A stretch of 64,000 bases of DNA. It comes from Symploca sp. SIO3C6. GTDB lineage: Bacteria; Cyanobacteriota; Cyanobacteriia; Cyanobacteriales; Coleofasciculaceae. Location of the stretch: assembly GCA_010692425.1 (NCBI GenBank), contig JAAHHJ010000015.1:168717-232716 (forward strand). The letters are read 5' to 3'. The notes beneath the pieces are model-generated. The model did not search any database and was not told the origin of the DNA. It worked only from the letters and a program-made list of their open reading frames with translations. Positions 18,856 through 28,536 of the stretch are shown here, piece after piece; positions within the stretch are counted from its first letter, which is position 1, and each line of letters opens with the position of its first letter. The translations under genes and the position numbers were made by a program.

Positions 18856-19833
18856 ATGACTCGAGTGATCGACCGTGCTAAATCAAAGATGATCGGCGAA
18901 CAGATCCTTAATCATCTCTTCTGCTACCGCCGTTTATGGTCAGAGACAGATCCCTGTGCACAAGAGCCCTGTTCATCCTGTCTAGTTCCTCATCTCCAGA
19001 AGATTGAGTCTTTTATTGAACAGGAAAAGCCAATCCACTTCGTTCTTCCGGCGTTCCCAGCCAAATCACCCAATAAAACAAAGGTTTTAGGTTCCTTACC
19101 GGACATGGGAGAAAAGATTTCACTCCAATTTCTTCAGTCGCTATGTGTTCAGATTCAAGACTTTTATGCTCCTGGCGCACAGATTACAATTTGCTCCGAC
19201 GGAAGAGTGTTTAGTGACCTTGTCTGTGTCAACGATGAAGATGTTACTGCCTATGGTAAGGAGCTCAAAAACATACTTGATGATATCGGTGCAGATGCTA
19301 TCAATATCTTTAACCTGGAAGGTATCTTCGCTGGACTAAGTTGCGATGATATCCGACAGAAACTAGTTCTTAACTATGCAGACTCTCTTGAAACTATCCG
19401 CTGCCGAGTTAAGAACGACCCAAACGAGCGTAATTTATTTAATGGTATTCATCGCTTCCTCTTCGAGGATTATCTTTTCTTGCAGCCTTCCAAAAGCCGC
19501 AATCGGCTCCGAAACGAATCCAAGAAATCTGCTTACGGTGTAATTCAGCGAAGTCACGCTTGGAGCGATTTGATCGCTGAGCAATTCCCCCATACTATAC
19601 GCCTTTCCATTCATCCCCAACCGGTTCACTCAGAAAAAATCGGCATCCACATGATTAAGACGCAGGATGCATGGGCAACACCCTGGCACAATGTTGCGGT
19701 GTATGACGGCAAACAGTTCCTGCTCATGAAACGAAGTGAGGCAGAAAGCATGGGTGCCTCCCTCGTATGGTGCAACAATCGTCCCAGTCATTTTATTCTT
19801 TCCGATACACCGAACTCTCCCTTACAGGAATAA
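18856..19833 (+). CDS. isnA: isocyanide (isonitrile) synthase, Dit1/PvcA family
   Basis: The protein has 325 residues, typical for the family. The Dit1/PvcA signature is clear: VLPAFPAKSPNKTKVLGS, then PDMGE, LQFLQSLC and APGAQITICSDGRVF. Near the C-terminus are TIRLSIHPQPVHSEKIGIH and TPWHNVAVYDG. Enzymes of this family turn the amino group of tyrosine or tryptophan into an isonitrile, taking the carbon from ribulose-5-phosphate. The product is then oxidised by the partner dioxygenase, which is the next gene 71 bases downstream. Known products include paerucumarin, rhabduscin and, in cyanobacteria, the hapalindole-type indole isonitriles. No prenyltransferase, cyclase or halogenase gene is nearby, so the final product is not predictable. 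The start codon has only a weak Shine-Dalgarno sequence. Confidence 0.93.
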   Translation: MTRVIDRAKSKMIGEQILNHLFCYRRLWSETDPCAQEPCSSCLVPHLQKIESFIEQEKPIHFVLPAFPAKSPNKTKVLGSLPDMGEKISLQFLQSLCVQIQDFYAPGAQITICSDGRVFSDLVCVNDEDVTAYGKELKNILDDIGADAINIFNLEGIFAGLSCDDIRQKLVLNYADSLETIRCRVKNDPNERNLFNGIHRFLFEDYLFLQPSKSRNRLRNESKKSAYGVIQRSHAWSDLIAEQFPHTIRLSIHPQPVHSEKIGIHMIKTQDAWATPWHNVAVYDGKQFLLMKRSEAESMGASLVWCNNRPSHFILSDTPNSPLQE

Positions 19834-19904
19834 TTGACCTGATGAGACTTTCTCTTGCTCCAAAACTGTCTTTGAAACTAAATTAACTAGTCGGAAATAA
19901 ATAT

Positions 19905-20765
19905 ATGAAATCGCCCGCAGCTACCTTAAACCCTATACCCCAAACTCCACCCCCTGCCTCAACCAGTATTGATTGTTGCCCAGGTACTTACCGTGCTTTG
20001 AGTCCCTTTGGATTATTGCTGGAGGCTAATAATTCAGGCTCTGACATCCGAGAGCTTGCCCTCACACATTTGTGTCAGTTAATTTGGAAGTATCGTCTAA
20101 TTGTTCTGCGCGGTTTCTCACCTTTAGAACAAGAAGCCTTATCAGACTACTGCGCCACTTGGGGAGAGATCCTCAGCTGGAATTTCGGTACAGTACTCAA
20201 CTTGGTAGTGCACGACAATCCTGAGAACTACCTGTTCACAAATGGTAATGTCCCCTTCCATTGGGATGGAGCATTTGCAACTGCCGTGCCTAGATTTCTC
20301 TTCTTCCAGTGTCTAGAAGCACCAGCATTAGGAAATGGGGGCGAGACATTATTCTGTGATACGACGCAAATATGGCAGGATGCGAATTCCCTGCAACGTG
20401 AAGTCTGGAAAAAGATTGAAATTACCTACCGTACCCAAAAAGTTGCTCATTACGGCGGCAAGATTACGGTACCTCTAGTCAGCGAGCATCCCATAACTGG
20501 GGAGACCACCCTTCGCTTTGCAGAACCAGTTGACCCCTACAACTATCTTAATCCTATCTTTCTGGAAGTTGCAGGATTACCAGCTCAACAGCACGAACAA
20601 TTCCTCCGTCAGCTCATAATAAAGCTTTACTTACCACAAAACTGTTTGGCACACGAATGGCAGCCAGGGGACATCCTTGTTGCTGACAATCACGCGCTGT
20701 TGCATGGTCGTCATCCCTTTAAATCAAAATCCTCGCGGCACTTACAGCGCGTACATATCATCTAA
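19905..20765 (+). CDS. isnB: Fe(II)/2-oxoglutarate dioxygenase, PvcB/IsnB type (TauD family)
   Basis: The protein has 286 residues and lies 71 bases after isnA on the same strand, so it is very likely co-transcribed. The iron triad is visible as His119-x-Asp121 (FHWDGAF) and His267 (LLHGRHPF), with the 2-oxoglutarate-binding arginine region at the end (SSRHLQRVHI). PvcB-type enzymes desaturate and decarboxylate the isonitrile made by IsnA to a vinyl isonitrile, or form an isonitrile acrylate. Substrate choice cannot be read from the sequence alone. The N-terminus has a proline-rich lead of about 20 residues (PIPQTPPPAS). It ends 22 bases before the convergent trpD stop. Confidence 0.9.
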   Translation: MKSPAATLNPIPQTPPPASTSIDCCPGTYRALSPFGLLLEANNSGSDIRELALTHLCQLIWKYRLIVLRGFSPLEQEALSDYCATWGEILSWNFGTVLNLVVHDNPENYLFTNGNVPFHWDGAFATAVPRFLFFQCLEAPALGNGGETLFCDTTQIWQDANSLQREVWKKIEITYRTQKVAHYGGKITVPLVSEHPITGETTLRFAEPVDPYNYLNPIFLEVAGLPAQQHEQFLRQLIIKLYLPQNCLAHEWQPGDILVADNHALLHGRHPFKSKSSRHLQRVHII

Positions 20766-20787
20766 AAATCTAAAACTTAACTCCAAT

Positions 20788-21858
20788 TTAGATCCGATTA
20801 CCTAAAAACCTTACTAACTGCTCCAACTTTGACCAAGCACTACCGCTAAGCATGACATCTTTTGCCAGCTCAATCCCGGTTTTGTAGTCCTCAAACGGTA
20901 CGATTTCCCCCACTTGCAGTGCTAAGGAAGCATTTAAAGCTACAGCATCTTGCTGCGCAACTGTTCCCTTACCCTGCAAAACATTGCGCAAAATCACGGC
21001 ATTTTCTTCTAGATTTCCGCCTCGCAATGCTTGTGTGGGTGCTGGGTTTAAGCCTAGTTGTTGGGGATTTAAGCTCAACAACTTGACTTTACCCTCGGAT
21101 AGTAGTGCTACATCAGTTTCCGCTGCTAACCCAGCCTCGTCTAGTTTTTCCCTGCCGTGCAAAACAAAAGCTTTGGGAGTTCCCATCTGGCTCAAAGCCT
21201 GGGCAACAGTAGCTACAAAGCTAGGGTCATATACCCCAATTACTTGCCCAGTGGGGCGCAAGGGATTTACTAATGGTCCCAACAGATTAAAAACTGTCCG
21301 CACTTTTAGAGTTTGCCGCAGTGGTGCCACTGCCTTCATTGCTGGGTGCCAACCGCGAGCAAATAGAAAAGTGATACCCACTTCTTTAAGTGCTGCTTGC
21401 ACTTTCTCTGGTGGTGCTGATAAATTGACACCCAACGACTCTAAGACATCGGCTGAACCAACTTTGCTCGAAGCAGAGCGATTGCCATGTTTGGCAACTA
21501 AAATACCAGCAGCAGCAGCGACAAAAGCGACAGCTGTTGAGATATTAAAGGTTGAAGCACCATCTCCACCAGTACCACAGGTGTCAATTACTGGGGTTTG
21601 GTGAGCAATTGCCGCGCTCTGTAAAGATTGGGATTGCAATACTTGAGCCATTCCTGTCAATTCTTGGGCAGAGACGCCTTTAGCTTGAATTGCCGCTAGA
21701 ATTGCCCCTGATAAAACCTCTGGGATTTCCTCATGCAACCATCCTTGCATTAACTGTGAGGCTTGCTCAGCTGATAAGGATTGACCCTCAAGTAACTGTT
21801 GCAACAAGTTAGACCAATTAGTAGTGATGGGAGTCGTTGCCGCTTTAGAGTCATTCAT
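20788..21858 (-). CDS. trpD: anthranilate phosphoribosyltransferase
   Basis: The protein has 356 residues. The glycine-rich PRPP/anthranilate loop [34 protein letters not shown] and [20 protein letters not shown] are diagnostic. It transfers phosphoribose from PRPP to anthranilate in the second step of tryptophan synthesis in the cytosol. An N-terminal extension of about 15 residues ([15 protein letters not shown]) precedes the conserved helical domain, as in other cyanobacteria. It lies 29 bases downstream of ispF on the same strand. Other trp genes are absent, as is usual in cyanobacteria where trp genes are scattered. Confidence 0.97.
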   Translation of the reverse strand: MNDSKAATTPITTNWSNLLQQLLEGQSLSAEQASQLMQGWLHEEIPEVLSGAILAAIQAKGVSAQELTGMAQVLQSQSLQSAAIAHQTPVIDTCGTGGDGASTFNISTAVAFVAAAAGILVAKHGNRSASSKVGSADVLESLGVNLSAPPEKVQAALKEVGITFLFARGWHPAMKAVAPLRQTLKVRTVFNLLGPLVNPLRPTGQVIGVYDPSFVATVAQALSQMGTPKAFVLHGREKLDEAGLAAETDVALLSEGKVKLLSLNPQQLGLNPAPTQALRGGNLEENAVILRNVLQGKGTVAQQDAVALNASLALQVGEIVPFEDYKTGIELAKDVMLSGSAWSKLEQLVRFLGNRI

Positions 21859-21887
21859 AGAAAATTTTGCCTAGAAAATCCAGTTAC

Positions 21888-22370
21888 TTATTGGTGGCTT
21901 ACCAATAAAGTTACAGCATAAGCAGCAATTCCCTCTTCTCGTCCCACAGGTCCTAACTTTTCGTTAGTGGTTGCCTTAATACCAATTTGGTTAGGTTCTA
22001 ATTCTAGGGTTGTGGCAAGGCGATCGCGCATGGTCTTAAGATGGGGTTTGAGTTTGGGACGTTCTGCCACAATTACAGAATCAATATTGCTGATACGCCA
22101 GCCTTGAGTTTGTAAAAGCTGATTTACTTGAGTCAATAGAACTAGACTATCAGCTCCTGCCCATTGAGGGTCAGTAGGGGGAAAATAATGACCAATATCT
22201 CCCAAACTCAAAGCACCTAGCATTGCATCCATGATGGCGTGAGTCAAGACATCGGCATCACTATGTCCAAGTAACCCCAATTCATGGGGGATGTCAACGC
22301 CGCCGAGAATCAGGGGGCGTTCGACAACTAATCGGTGGATATCGTAACCGTTACCAATGCGGATGTTCAT
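21888..22370 (-). CDS. ispF: 2-C-methyl-D-erythritol 2,4-cyclodiphosphate synthase
   Basis: The protein has 160 residues, the normal length. It starts [15 protein letters not shown] with the zinc-binding Asp-x-His, followed by [19 protein letters not shown] and [13 protein letters not shown]. The C-terminal part has [20 protein letters not shown]. It forms the cyclic diphosphate of the MEP isoprenoid pathway, which supplies carotenoids, phytol and quinone tails. The start is an ATG. trpD follows at 29 bases and may be co-transcribed. Confidence 0.97.
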   Translation of the reverse strand: MNIRIGNGYDIHRLVVERPLILGGVDIPHELGLLGHSDADVLTHAIMDAMLGALSLGDIGHYFPPTDPQWAGADSLVLLTQVNQLLQTQGWRISNIDSVIVAERPKLKPHLKTMRDRLATTLELEPNQIGIKATTNEKLGPVGREEGIAAYAVTLLVSHQ

Positions 22371-22889
22371 TGTCCAGAGATAATCTTACCTTCCTTAATT
22401 ACCTTAATGGAAGATGTTGCAGAATTTACCCAAAATACCTTTCCCGTCAAGGCTGTGTGAATTGTTGCTCCTGGCAGTGGGAAGACATCATTGGTGCTGA
22501 TACCCCTTTCCCTAATTATTCCCACCAACAAAATGCTCTTCCCTTAGCCAAGGAGGTATTTCTTAAACAGAAACAAGGGTCTTCTCAAGTATTGCCAACT
22601 ACTCTTTGTAGATTGCAGGAAGCTTGGAAATTATTTCAAAAAAAGAAAGTTTGGCTTTTCCTGTTTCAAGAAGTATAGGCAGATCCAATCTTTACTTTTC
22701 CCTCAGTTTAGAACCAATTCAATTAGGGGCTAGCAAGCTAAACTTCCCAAGTCAATGAACAATGAACGATGAGCAATGAACATCTAATCCTCATTCCTGG
22801 AGTAGCAATTTGAAAAAATTCTTCATTTTCAGGGAAGTGCCAAGATCAAGCGCTAACTTAAAGGGTGAAGATCTAATAAATTTGCGATT
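22371..22889. other. intergenic region with a possible decayed P-loop gene and heptamer repeats
   Basis: A plus-strand frame from ATG 22407 reads MEDVAEFTQNTFPVKAV, then a TGA, then IVAPGSGKTSLVLIPLSLII. The P-loop-like GSGKT after a single stop looks like a gene remnant, but it is short and may be chance. An overlapping 102-codon frame (22370-22678) has no recognisable product. Near 22753-22782 there are short tandem units of the tgAACAATGAACgATGAgCAATGAA type, which recur elsewhere in the window. Confidence 0.35.
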
Positions 22890-22985
22890 ATGACAGCTCA
22901 TGAATTTTTAATGTTGGCACTGCTCCTAAGTCCTGGTATCTTGCTATCAGCAATTATTATGGGTACTTTTGCTGCTGGCGGTTAA
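22890..22985 (+). CDS. small single-span membrane protein, 31 residues
   Basis: ATG ACA GCT CAT GAA opens a 31-codon frame ending GGC GGT TAA. The peptide is MTAHEFLMLAL, then a hydrophobic segment of about 20 residues (LLSPGILLSAIIMGTFAA), then GG. It resembles in style the small one-helix subunits of cyanobacterial photosynthetic and NDH complexes, but it is not a subunit I can name. A purine-rich AAGGGTGAAG lies about 20 bases upstream. The frame stands alone in otherwise non-coding DNA. Confidence rests on the clean hydrophobic profile. Confidence 0.55.
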   Translation: MTAHEFLMLALLLSPGILLSAIIMGTFAAGG

Positions 22986-23161
22986 TTTTAGCCAATTTTA
23001 TTCTTAGGGAGAGCAAGTCTAATTTGGACAAACAACTCCCAGTCACAAACTGTAGTAGTTACAACAAATTACAAGCAGTAGCCCCCGGTGTCACTAAGGC
23101 TGCCTTCAACCCCCCTCAGTTTGGTAGGGGGGATATATTTTTGGCAACAACATCACGGTGT

Positions 23162-23548
23162 TTACTGTTCAGTTTGCTGGGGAGCGTCATGAAAGTTTTT
23201 TTCCTGGTGCGGCTTTCCCGAAACAGGGGTTGAGTCAAACAAGGTTGCCTCGAGTTCCATTCGCTGTTCCATCTGACGCAAAAAATAGCCAGTCATCATT
23301 GCTGAGGCTAGCAATCCTGCTAAATTTTCCCGATCAGTGGTAATCTGCACGTTAAAGTGTTCTGAGGGCAGCATCCCTACGAGCCCCTGAACATTCTGAG
23401 AGATAATCTGTTGAATCTCTGGACTGGCTGACCTAGCAACGTGGGATAATACATCAGGGGACTGGTTCTGGAGATAGTTCAGCAGTTGATTTACTCGCCC
23501 TTGCTCATCTTCAGGTTGGGAGTTGAGAAAGTTAGGGTTAAATACCAT
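23162..23548 (-). CDS. DUF760 family protein
   Basis: The protein has 128 residues beginning MVFNPNFLNSQPEDEQ, with the conserved QLLNYLQNQSPDVLSHVARS, EIQQIISQNVQGLVGMLPSE and LAGLLASAMMTGYFLRQMEQ. DUF760 proteins occur in cyanobacteria and plastids; their function is not established as far as I know. It is soluble and mostly helical. The last 25 residues (PVSGKPHQEKNF onward) are hydrophilic and probably disordered. It is the last gene of the minus-strand block. Confidence 0.85.
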   Translation of the reverse strand: MVFNPNFLNSQPEDEQGRVNQLLNYLQNQSPDVLSHVARSASPEIQQIISQNVQGLVGMLPSEHFNVQITTDRENLAGLLASAMMTGYFLRQMEQRMELEATLFDSTPVSGKPHQEKNFHDAPQQTEQ

Positions 23549-23711
23549 TAGGAGTCTTAAATTTGACTTACTTAATTTCTACTCTAAACGATCACGATGT
23601 CATCCAACTTATGCCTACCACTGTTAATACTAGTACTTTCGACATAAATTTGCGATAATTAGGTCTTTGGTAAAGAAACTGTAAAGTCACTCTCAAGGCT
23701 TGCCAATACTG

Positions 23712-24191
23712 TTAAGGAGATGGCAGTAGCTGGTCTAGTTCAAAATGTTGGTGAAACTTGTCTGTAACTTGCAACCAGTAAGAGCGACCATCAGTTTGTC
23801 GCCGTTTGTGGATAAATCCGATTTCGATGAGTTCTTGGACGTGTTGGTAGGCACCACTGCCACGCAAGTTGACGAGTTCAGTTTGGGCAATAGGACCCTT
23901 GAGAGCAATCGCTGCTAGAGTTCTTAAAGCCCCAGTACCTAATTCAGCAGGAACTAATTCTACCATCAACCCCTCAAAGGAAGAGCGCAATTGTAAGCTA
24001 TAACCAGCTGGCGTCTCTACAACTTCCAGAGCACTGTCCCTGTGTGCATAGTCTGCCATTAATTCAATTATTGCATCTTCGGTAGCGTCGCGATCGCAGC
24101 CAGCACATTCAGCAATTTCAGTAATTGAGAGTGGTTTTCCTTTCAGGTAGAGAATCGCTTCTATCTTGGTTGCTAGACGAGGGAGACTCAT
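23712..24191 (-). CDS. scpB: segregation and condensation protein B
   Basis: Starting at MSLPRLATKIEAILYLKGK the protein has 159 residues, normal for ScpB. Upstream ATGs (to 24233) are also in frame, but that stretch derives from a short tandem repeat, so I chose the conserved start. Two winged-helix domains are visible: EAILYLKGKPLSITEIAE at the start and GPIAQTELVNLRGS, then QELIEIGFIHKRRQTDGRSY, in the second half. ScpB dimers, with the kleisin ScpA, regulate the SMC complex in chromosome segregation. ScpA is not in the window. No Shine-Dalgarno sequence stands out. Confidence 0.93.
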   Translation of the reverse strand: MSLPRLATKIEAILYLKGKPLSITEIAECAGCDRDATEDAIIELMADYAHRDSALEVVETPAGYSLQLRSSFEGLMVELVPAELGTGALRTLAAIALKGPIAQTELVNLRGSGAYQHVQELIEIGFIHKRRQTDGRSYWLQVTDKFHQHFELDQLLPSP

Positions 24192-24235
24192 AAGGGACTT
24201 ACAAATAGATTGACTGTTCATAGTTCGGTTCATAG

Positions 24236-24330
24236 TTCATTGTTGATTGTTGATGGGGAAAGCATTCCACAACTACCCCTATACCAACCCAATGAGCCAT
24301 GAACCGTGAACCATGAACCATGCACCATGA
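24236..24330. repeat. short tandem repeats of CATGAAC/CATTGTTGA type
   Basis: The spacer between pmbA and scpB contains runs such as catgaaccgtgaaccatg, continuing with further catgaac and catgcac variants, and cattgttgattgttgatg. Similar tracts occur near 22,750 and 52,190-52,250. They fit the short tandemly repeated repetitive (STRR) sequences known from filamentous cyanobacteria. They also create spurious ATGs upstream of scpB. Confidence 0.6.
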
Positions 24331-24332
24331 AC

Positions 24333-25673
24333 TTACTCTCCAGTAATTGAGAGTTCCTCAACCCAGACTCGAGGACAAACCCCTGATGGAGTTACCTCTG
24401 CCTCTTTTTCAACACAAACGATTGACTTTAACAGTTCCAGGATATCTCCAGCCACAGTTGCCGAGTCAAGACTAGTCTTCTTTCCTTTTTCCACCAGCCA
24501 GCCATCAAAGGGTAGGGAAAAAGAACCTTGCAAGGCGTTAACCCCAGCGTGGAGGGCATTGAGTTCATCAATTAGAATCACATTTTCGGCATGTTCCAAG
24601 CTGTAAGCTTGCTCGGCAGCTTGCTCACTCAAGACATGATAAAAATGTGGGCTAACTGTAACTTTAGCTCCAATATTAGCGTGACCTGTGGGTTGAGCAT
24701 CCATCCTTTTGGCTGTACCAGTACTGTGCAGGAAGCCTCTCAAAATTCCCTCGGTAATTATTGGCACGCGGCGGGTAGGAGTACCTTCACCGTCAAAGGT
24801 TTCTGCTGAAATGTTACCTGGATGTAGGGCATCATCATAGACCGAAAGTAGAGCACAGGCAATAGGCTCTCCTAGGGATTCTGGTGTTGAAAGGCTCTGC
24901 TTATCTAGAATACTCTGAGCATTAAACAGGTTAGAGAAAGCAGCCAACAGGCTTAGGAAGGCCTCTGGGGAGAATACAACCATGTACTTGCCAGACTTGA
25001 TTTTCTGGTAATTTAAGTGACTGATGGTTTTCTCAACTGCTTCTGTGAGACACTTCTCAATCTCTAAATTCTCCAAACTTCGGCTAATTTTCAGAGCGCC
25101 AGCACTACGAGGTTTTTTCCCTTCTTCTTCAGTTTTGCTGTAGAGATAAATTGAGGCGTAGGAACGAGTCTCATCTCTGATTGCACCATTGCTGTTGACA
25201 TAAAAGCGGTCAATGTCTCGTTGAGCCAAGCCATTATAGGGTACTCCTTTAATAGCAGGATGAGCATCAATGAGTTCTTTTTCAGTGGCAATCAGTTTGT
25301 CAATTAGCATCGAAGCTGGTGCTTGCGGTGCCTTTTCGTTGGGGATATCAGCAACGGGGTTTTTTGCCTCAGGACTAAAATCAGGTACGTTTTCGGTTAC
25401 TCCAAAGAAACTGGCTTCGTAGGCAGTCTTAAGAGCTAATTCCAGGCCTTTGGGGTCAACATCAGTGGTGGAAGTGACCCCCATGGTGTTATTATCGTTC
25501 CAAACTCGAACGATTACACTAGAGCGGTTGGAAGCTTTTATCTGCTTAGGTTTGCCCCGGTCTACCTGTACACTAGTTTCATCTACAGATGCGCCGTAAA
25601 TATCAAATTTCTGAATACCAAGTTGACGGGCGCTTGCTTCAGCAGAAGATGCAATTTCTTGAACTTTCGGCAT
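24333..25673 (-). CDS. pmbA: TldE/PmbA-type metalloprotease subunit
   Basis: The protein has 446 residues with the PmbA fold: N-terminal VDRGKPKQIKASNRSSVIVR, a central KYMVVFSPEAFLSLLAAFSN, and C-terminal TGHANIGAKVTVSPHFYHV and LQGSFSLPFDGWLVEKG. TldE lacks the zinc motif and forms a heterodimer with TldD that proteolyses unfolded peptides. In enterobacteria the pair matures microcin B17 and degrades the CcdA antitoxin. Its partner tldD lies 271 bases upstream on the same strand. The cellular substrate in cyanobacteria is not known. The start is an ATG (MPKVQEIASSAEASA). Confidence 0.93.
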   Translation of the reverse strand: MPKVQEIASSAEASARQLGIQKFDIYGASVDETSVQVDRGKPKQIKASNRSSVIVRVWNDNNTMGVTSTTDVDPKGLELALKTAYEASFFGVTENVPDFSPEAKNPVADIPNEKAPQAPASMLIDKLIATEKELIDAHPAIKGVPYNGLAQRDIDRFYVNSNGAIRDETRSYASIYLYSKTEEEGKKPRSAGALKISRSLENLEIEKCLTEAVEKTISHLNYQKIKSGKYMVVFSPEAFLSLLAAFSNLFNAQSILDKQSLSTPESLGEPIACALLSVYDDALHPGNISAETFDGEGTPTRRVPIITEGILRGFLHSTGTAKRMDAQPTGHANIGAKVTVSPHFYHVLSEQAAEQAYSLEHAENVILIDELNALHAGVNALQGSFSLPFDGWLVEKGKKTSLDSATVAGDILELLKSIVCVEKEAEVTPSGVCPRVWVEELSITGE

Positions 25674-25944
25674 GGTGTGGATGGTAGGGATAAAAATGAT
25701 TTGATAATTTGATCAATGAAGCAGGATAAAGGAGTCTTTGAGTCTGTTAAGTGTTCCAAGTCTCAATCAATTTCGTTGGCTGAAACGAACCCTGATTAAA
25801 GACTCCGTAAAGAATGGGAGGATTGGATTTTTGATAGTTCATCAGTTTTTGTTTACTGGCACTCAAAACCTATGAACTATTAAGCATGTTTGCTTTGCGC
25901 AGCATGGGGGTAGCGCTTACCATCAACAAACTTCTCAGAATCTA

Positions 25945-27414
25945 CTAACGTCCTCCGACAGTGATTGAATCCACCTTGATGTGGGGTTGTCCTACGGTAA
26001 CGTAAACGCTACCGCTAATTGAACCACAGAAGCCAGAGGCTAGCTCTAAATCCCTCGAACACATGGAAATTTTGTTCATAATCTCCTTGGCTTCGCCAAT
26101 CAAAATCGCTCCTTTTAGCGGTTTAGTAAGTTTGCCATTTTCAATCAAATAGGCCTCTTCCACACCAAAGTTAAATTCACCTGTAGCACCAACACTACCA
26201 CCGCCCATCTTTTTGCAGTAAATACCTTTATCAATTGAAGCAAACAGGTCTTCAGTAGAGTAGTCTCCGGGGGCAATGTAGGTATTGCGCATACGACTAG
26301 CAGCGGCAAAGGTATAACCTTGGCGACGCCCACTCCCGGTTCTAGGGTGCCCAGTACGTAATGAACCAGCACGATCTGATAAGAAATTCTTGAGGACTCC
26401 TTTTTCGATCAATAATGTCCTCTGGGCAGGCATACCCTCATCGTCCATATCTATGGTGCCGAAGGCGTTTTCTGATAGTCCCTCATCCCAAGCAGTCAGG
26501 CTTTCATGGGCAATCTTTTCCCCTTTTTTGTCAATAAAGGGAGTAGTTTCTAGTTCAATTTGAGTAGTTTCTAGCAGATGCCCGCAGGCTTCGTGGAAGA
26601 TAACCCCACCAAAGGAATTCGCCATCACTATTGGGTAAGTACCAGATTCGACATAGTCAGCGTAGAGCATTTTCCCTGCTGATTGGGCAACTTCCTCAGC
26701 ATCTGCTTCATACTGCCAGTTGTGCAGGAAGTTAGGATCACTAGTGCTACCAAGGCGCTTGCTAATGGAGGAGCGATTAGCACCATCAGCACATAGCAGG
26801 TTGTAGCCTACTGATTGAGTGAGGCGAACATCCCGAGCAAAGGTACCATCGCTAGCTGCCACTAACACCTCTTGCCAATCACGGAAATAAGTTGCTCGTC
26901 TTGATTGTACGTGATTAGCTTTAAGATTAAGCTTGGCATTAGCATGGAGGAGAACTTCTCCCATTTCCTGCATGGAAGTACACTTAGAAAGCCAAATATC
27001 TTTGCCTTTAGCTGTGGCGTAGTCTCGTAATAGTTCCAGATTGATTTCTGGGACATAAGCATTGGGATTTGGTAGTTGCAGTCCCATGATCGATAGACCT
27101 TTTTCCAGTGCGGCTTTTAGTCCTGCAAATGACAAGTCATTGGTACTGACGTAGCAGTCGGCAACTCCACGGAACACTCTAACGCCAGCTCCAGTCGAGA
27201 GACGGGGTGAAATACTAGTAATGGTGTCATCTTCTGCCAGACAACTGATATAGTTGATCCGCTCTAGAAAAAATTCAATGAAGTCAGCACCAGCTGCACG
27301 TCCTAATCCCAACAGAGTTGAGAGGGGTGCTTCCCAGGTTTGATCAAAGCGGTCTGGTGTGGAGGTGTATTCTAAGGTAGGCAGTTCTCTGGAAAGGAGT
27401 AGGGTAGGCGGCAT
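25945..27414 (-). CDS. tldD: TldD metalloprotease
   Basis: The protein has 489 residues. The catalytic zinc motif HEACGH is present ([17 protein letters not shown]), followed by [35 protein letters not shown] and [20 protein letters not shown]. TldD is the catalytic half of the TldD/TldE protease, working in the cytosol on extended peptides. pmbA follows on the same strand after 271 bases, so the two probably form one unit. The N-terminal 25 residues ([17 protein letters not shown]) are less conserved. An ATG start gives a product of expected length. Confidence 0.95.
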   Translation of the reverse strand: MPPTLLLSRELPTLEYTSTPDRFDQTWEAPLSTLLGLGRAAGADFIEFFLERINYISCLAEDDTITSISPRLSTGAGVRVFRGVADCYVSTNDLSFAGLKAALEKGLSIMGLQLPNPNAYVPEINLELLRDYATAKGKDIWLSKCTSMQEMGEVLLHANAKLNLKANHVQSRRATYFRDWQEVLVAASDGTFARDVRLTQSVGYNLLCADGANRSSISKRLGSTSDPNFLHNWQYEADAEEVAQSAGKMLYADYVESGTYPIVMANSFGGVIFHEACGHLLETTQIELETTPFIDKKGEKIAHESLTAWDEGLSENAFGTIDMDDEGMPAQRTLLIEKGVLKNFLSDRAGSLRTGHPRTGSGRRQGYTFAAASRMRNTYIAPGDYSTEDLFASIDKGIYCKKMGGGSVGATGEFNFGVEEAYLIENGKLTKPLKGAILIGEAKEIMNKISMCSRDLELASGFCGSISGSVYVTVGQPHIKVDSITVGGR

Positions 27415-28536
27415 AAGTAGCTTCCTGTGTTAGCAGAATATCGAGGCTTGAGTTGACTATTGTTGTATTTTTTCAGTTTAGCGAATTCGTTTTCGGCTTT
27501 TGCCCAATTGAATAAATCGGGAATGAGCTTTCCTGCCAACCATGAACTATCAACGGGCAATTCCCCTGGCTGGAGTAAAGGGACGTATAAATTAAATATT
27601 TTTGAAATGACTATTTTGTGCAAATGCAAAAAAAAGAAGATAAAATTTGCCAAAAAACTATTTTATATAAAGATTTCTCGAATACTTTGGTTATATGTTA
27701 AGTAAATGTTAATTTATCCCTTGAGGTCTAGGATAATTCCACAAACAAAAATATATATTGCTTTTTCCCTGAGCTAATGGTTCCAGAACTGTACACTAAG
27801 AGCTCTAGCACTTATCTCGCATATATGATTAAATGTGATATAGACTTAGCAATTAGTTATAGGGTGTTTGGAAAGTTAGCAGACTGTTAAATTTACGTCA
27901 TCGGTCTCTTAGTAACTTGCCTGTCAACCACCTTAGCATCAGATGAATCAACTCACAGCAAAATCATCACTAGGCATGATGAAGATGTAATTTAGCATCT
28001 TACTTGTATTTCAGTTGTGTGTTCTACCCTTAATCTAGCTGTGGAGTTATTTGGTTAGACTTTGTTGTTGCCATGAGGCATTAGCGTATACGGCAGGTTT
28101 AAAGAGTTTCGTTTCCAGTTAAAGATTCAAAATTATAGCTTCTGCTAAGTTATCCTGATTGAATTTTTAACTTGTGAACTATATTAAATAGTTCCTTCCA
28201 TCCCTAATAAGGAATGGATTTCTTGATTGCGATTGGTGCAGGAGTACCAGTGCCGGAGGCAATCGCGCTAGGTTCATTATCAATAGAGGTTTTTTGTAAT
28301 ATTTAGGGGCAGCTATCTAATATACTTTGGTAGCAAGAAAGTGATCAGGTTTCTTGCCTCAGCAGCAGAGACAGGGGAAGAAGACTACTGCAGAGTTGTT
28401 TATTCATTTTTGCCGCGCCGCATTAGTAAACATGGAGGCACACTTTACTGTCTCCATCAGCGCTTGTCAACTTTTAAATAAAACATGCTCTTGGCATTGA
28501 AATTGAATACAAATTCTTGATATTTAGACTAGTCTT
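27415..28536. other. intergenic region upstream of the chemotaxis-type operon
   Basis: This 1.1-kb spacer separates divergent tldD and the PatA-like gene. I see no gene; frames at 27372-27705 overlap the tldD start or lack support. A perfect 8-bp inverted repeat (GCAAGAAA at 28333-28340, TTTCTTGC at 28350-28357) lies about 180 bases before the first gene of the operon and could be an operator or an RNA hairpin. The long leader suggests developmental or multi-input regulation of the downstream operon. Confidence 0.5.

Noticed and set aside
22370..22678. 102-codon plus-strand frame after ispF
   Set aside because: It overlaps the ispF start, has unlikely composition, and a different frame shows the P-loop remnant instead. 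It is not supported as a gene.
27372..27705. Small frames (81 and 93 codons) at the tldD start
   Set aside because: They overlap each other on opposite strands in AT-rich leader DNA. Neither has a ribosome site or a recognisable product.
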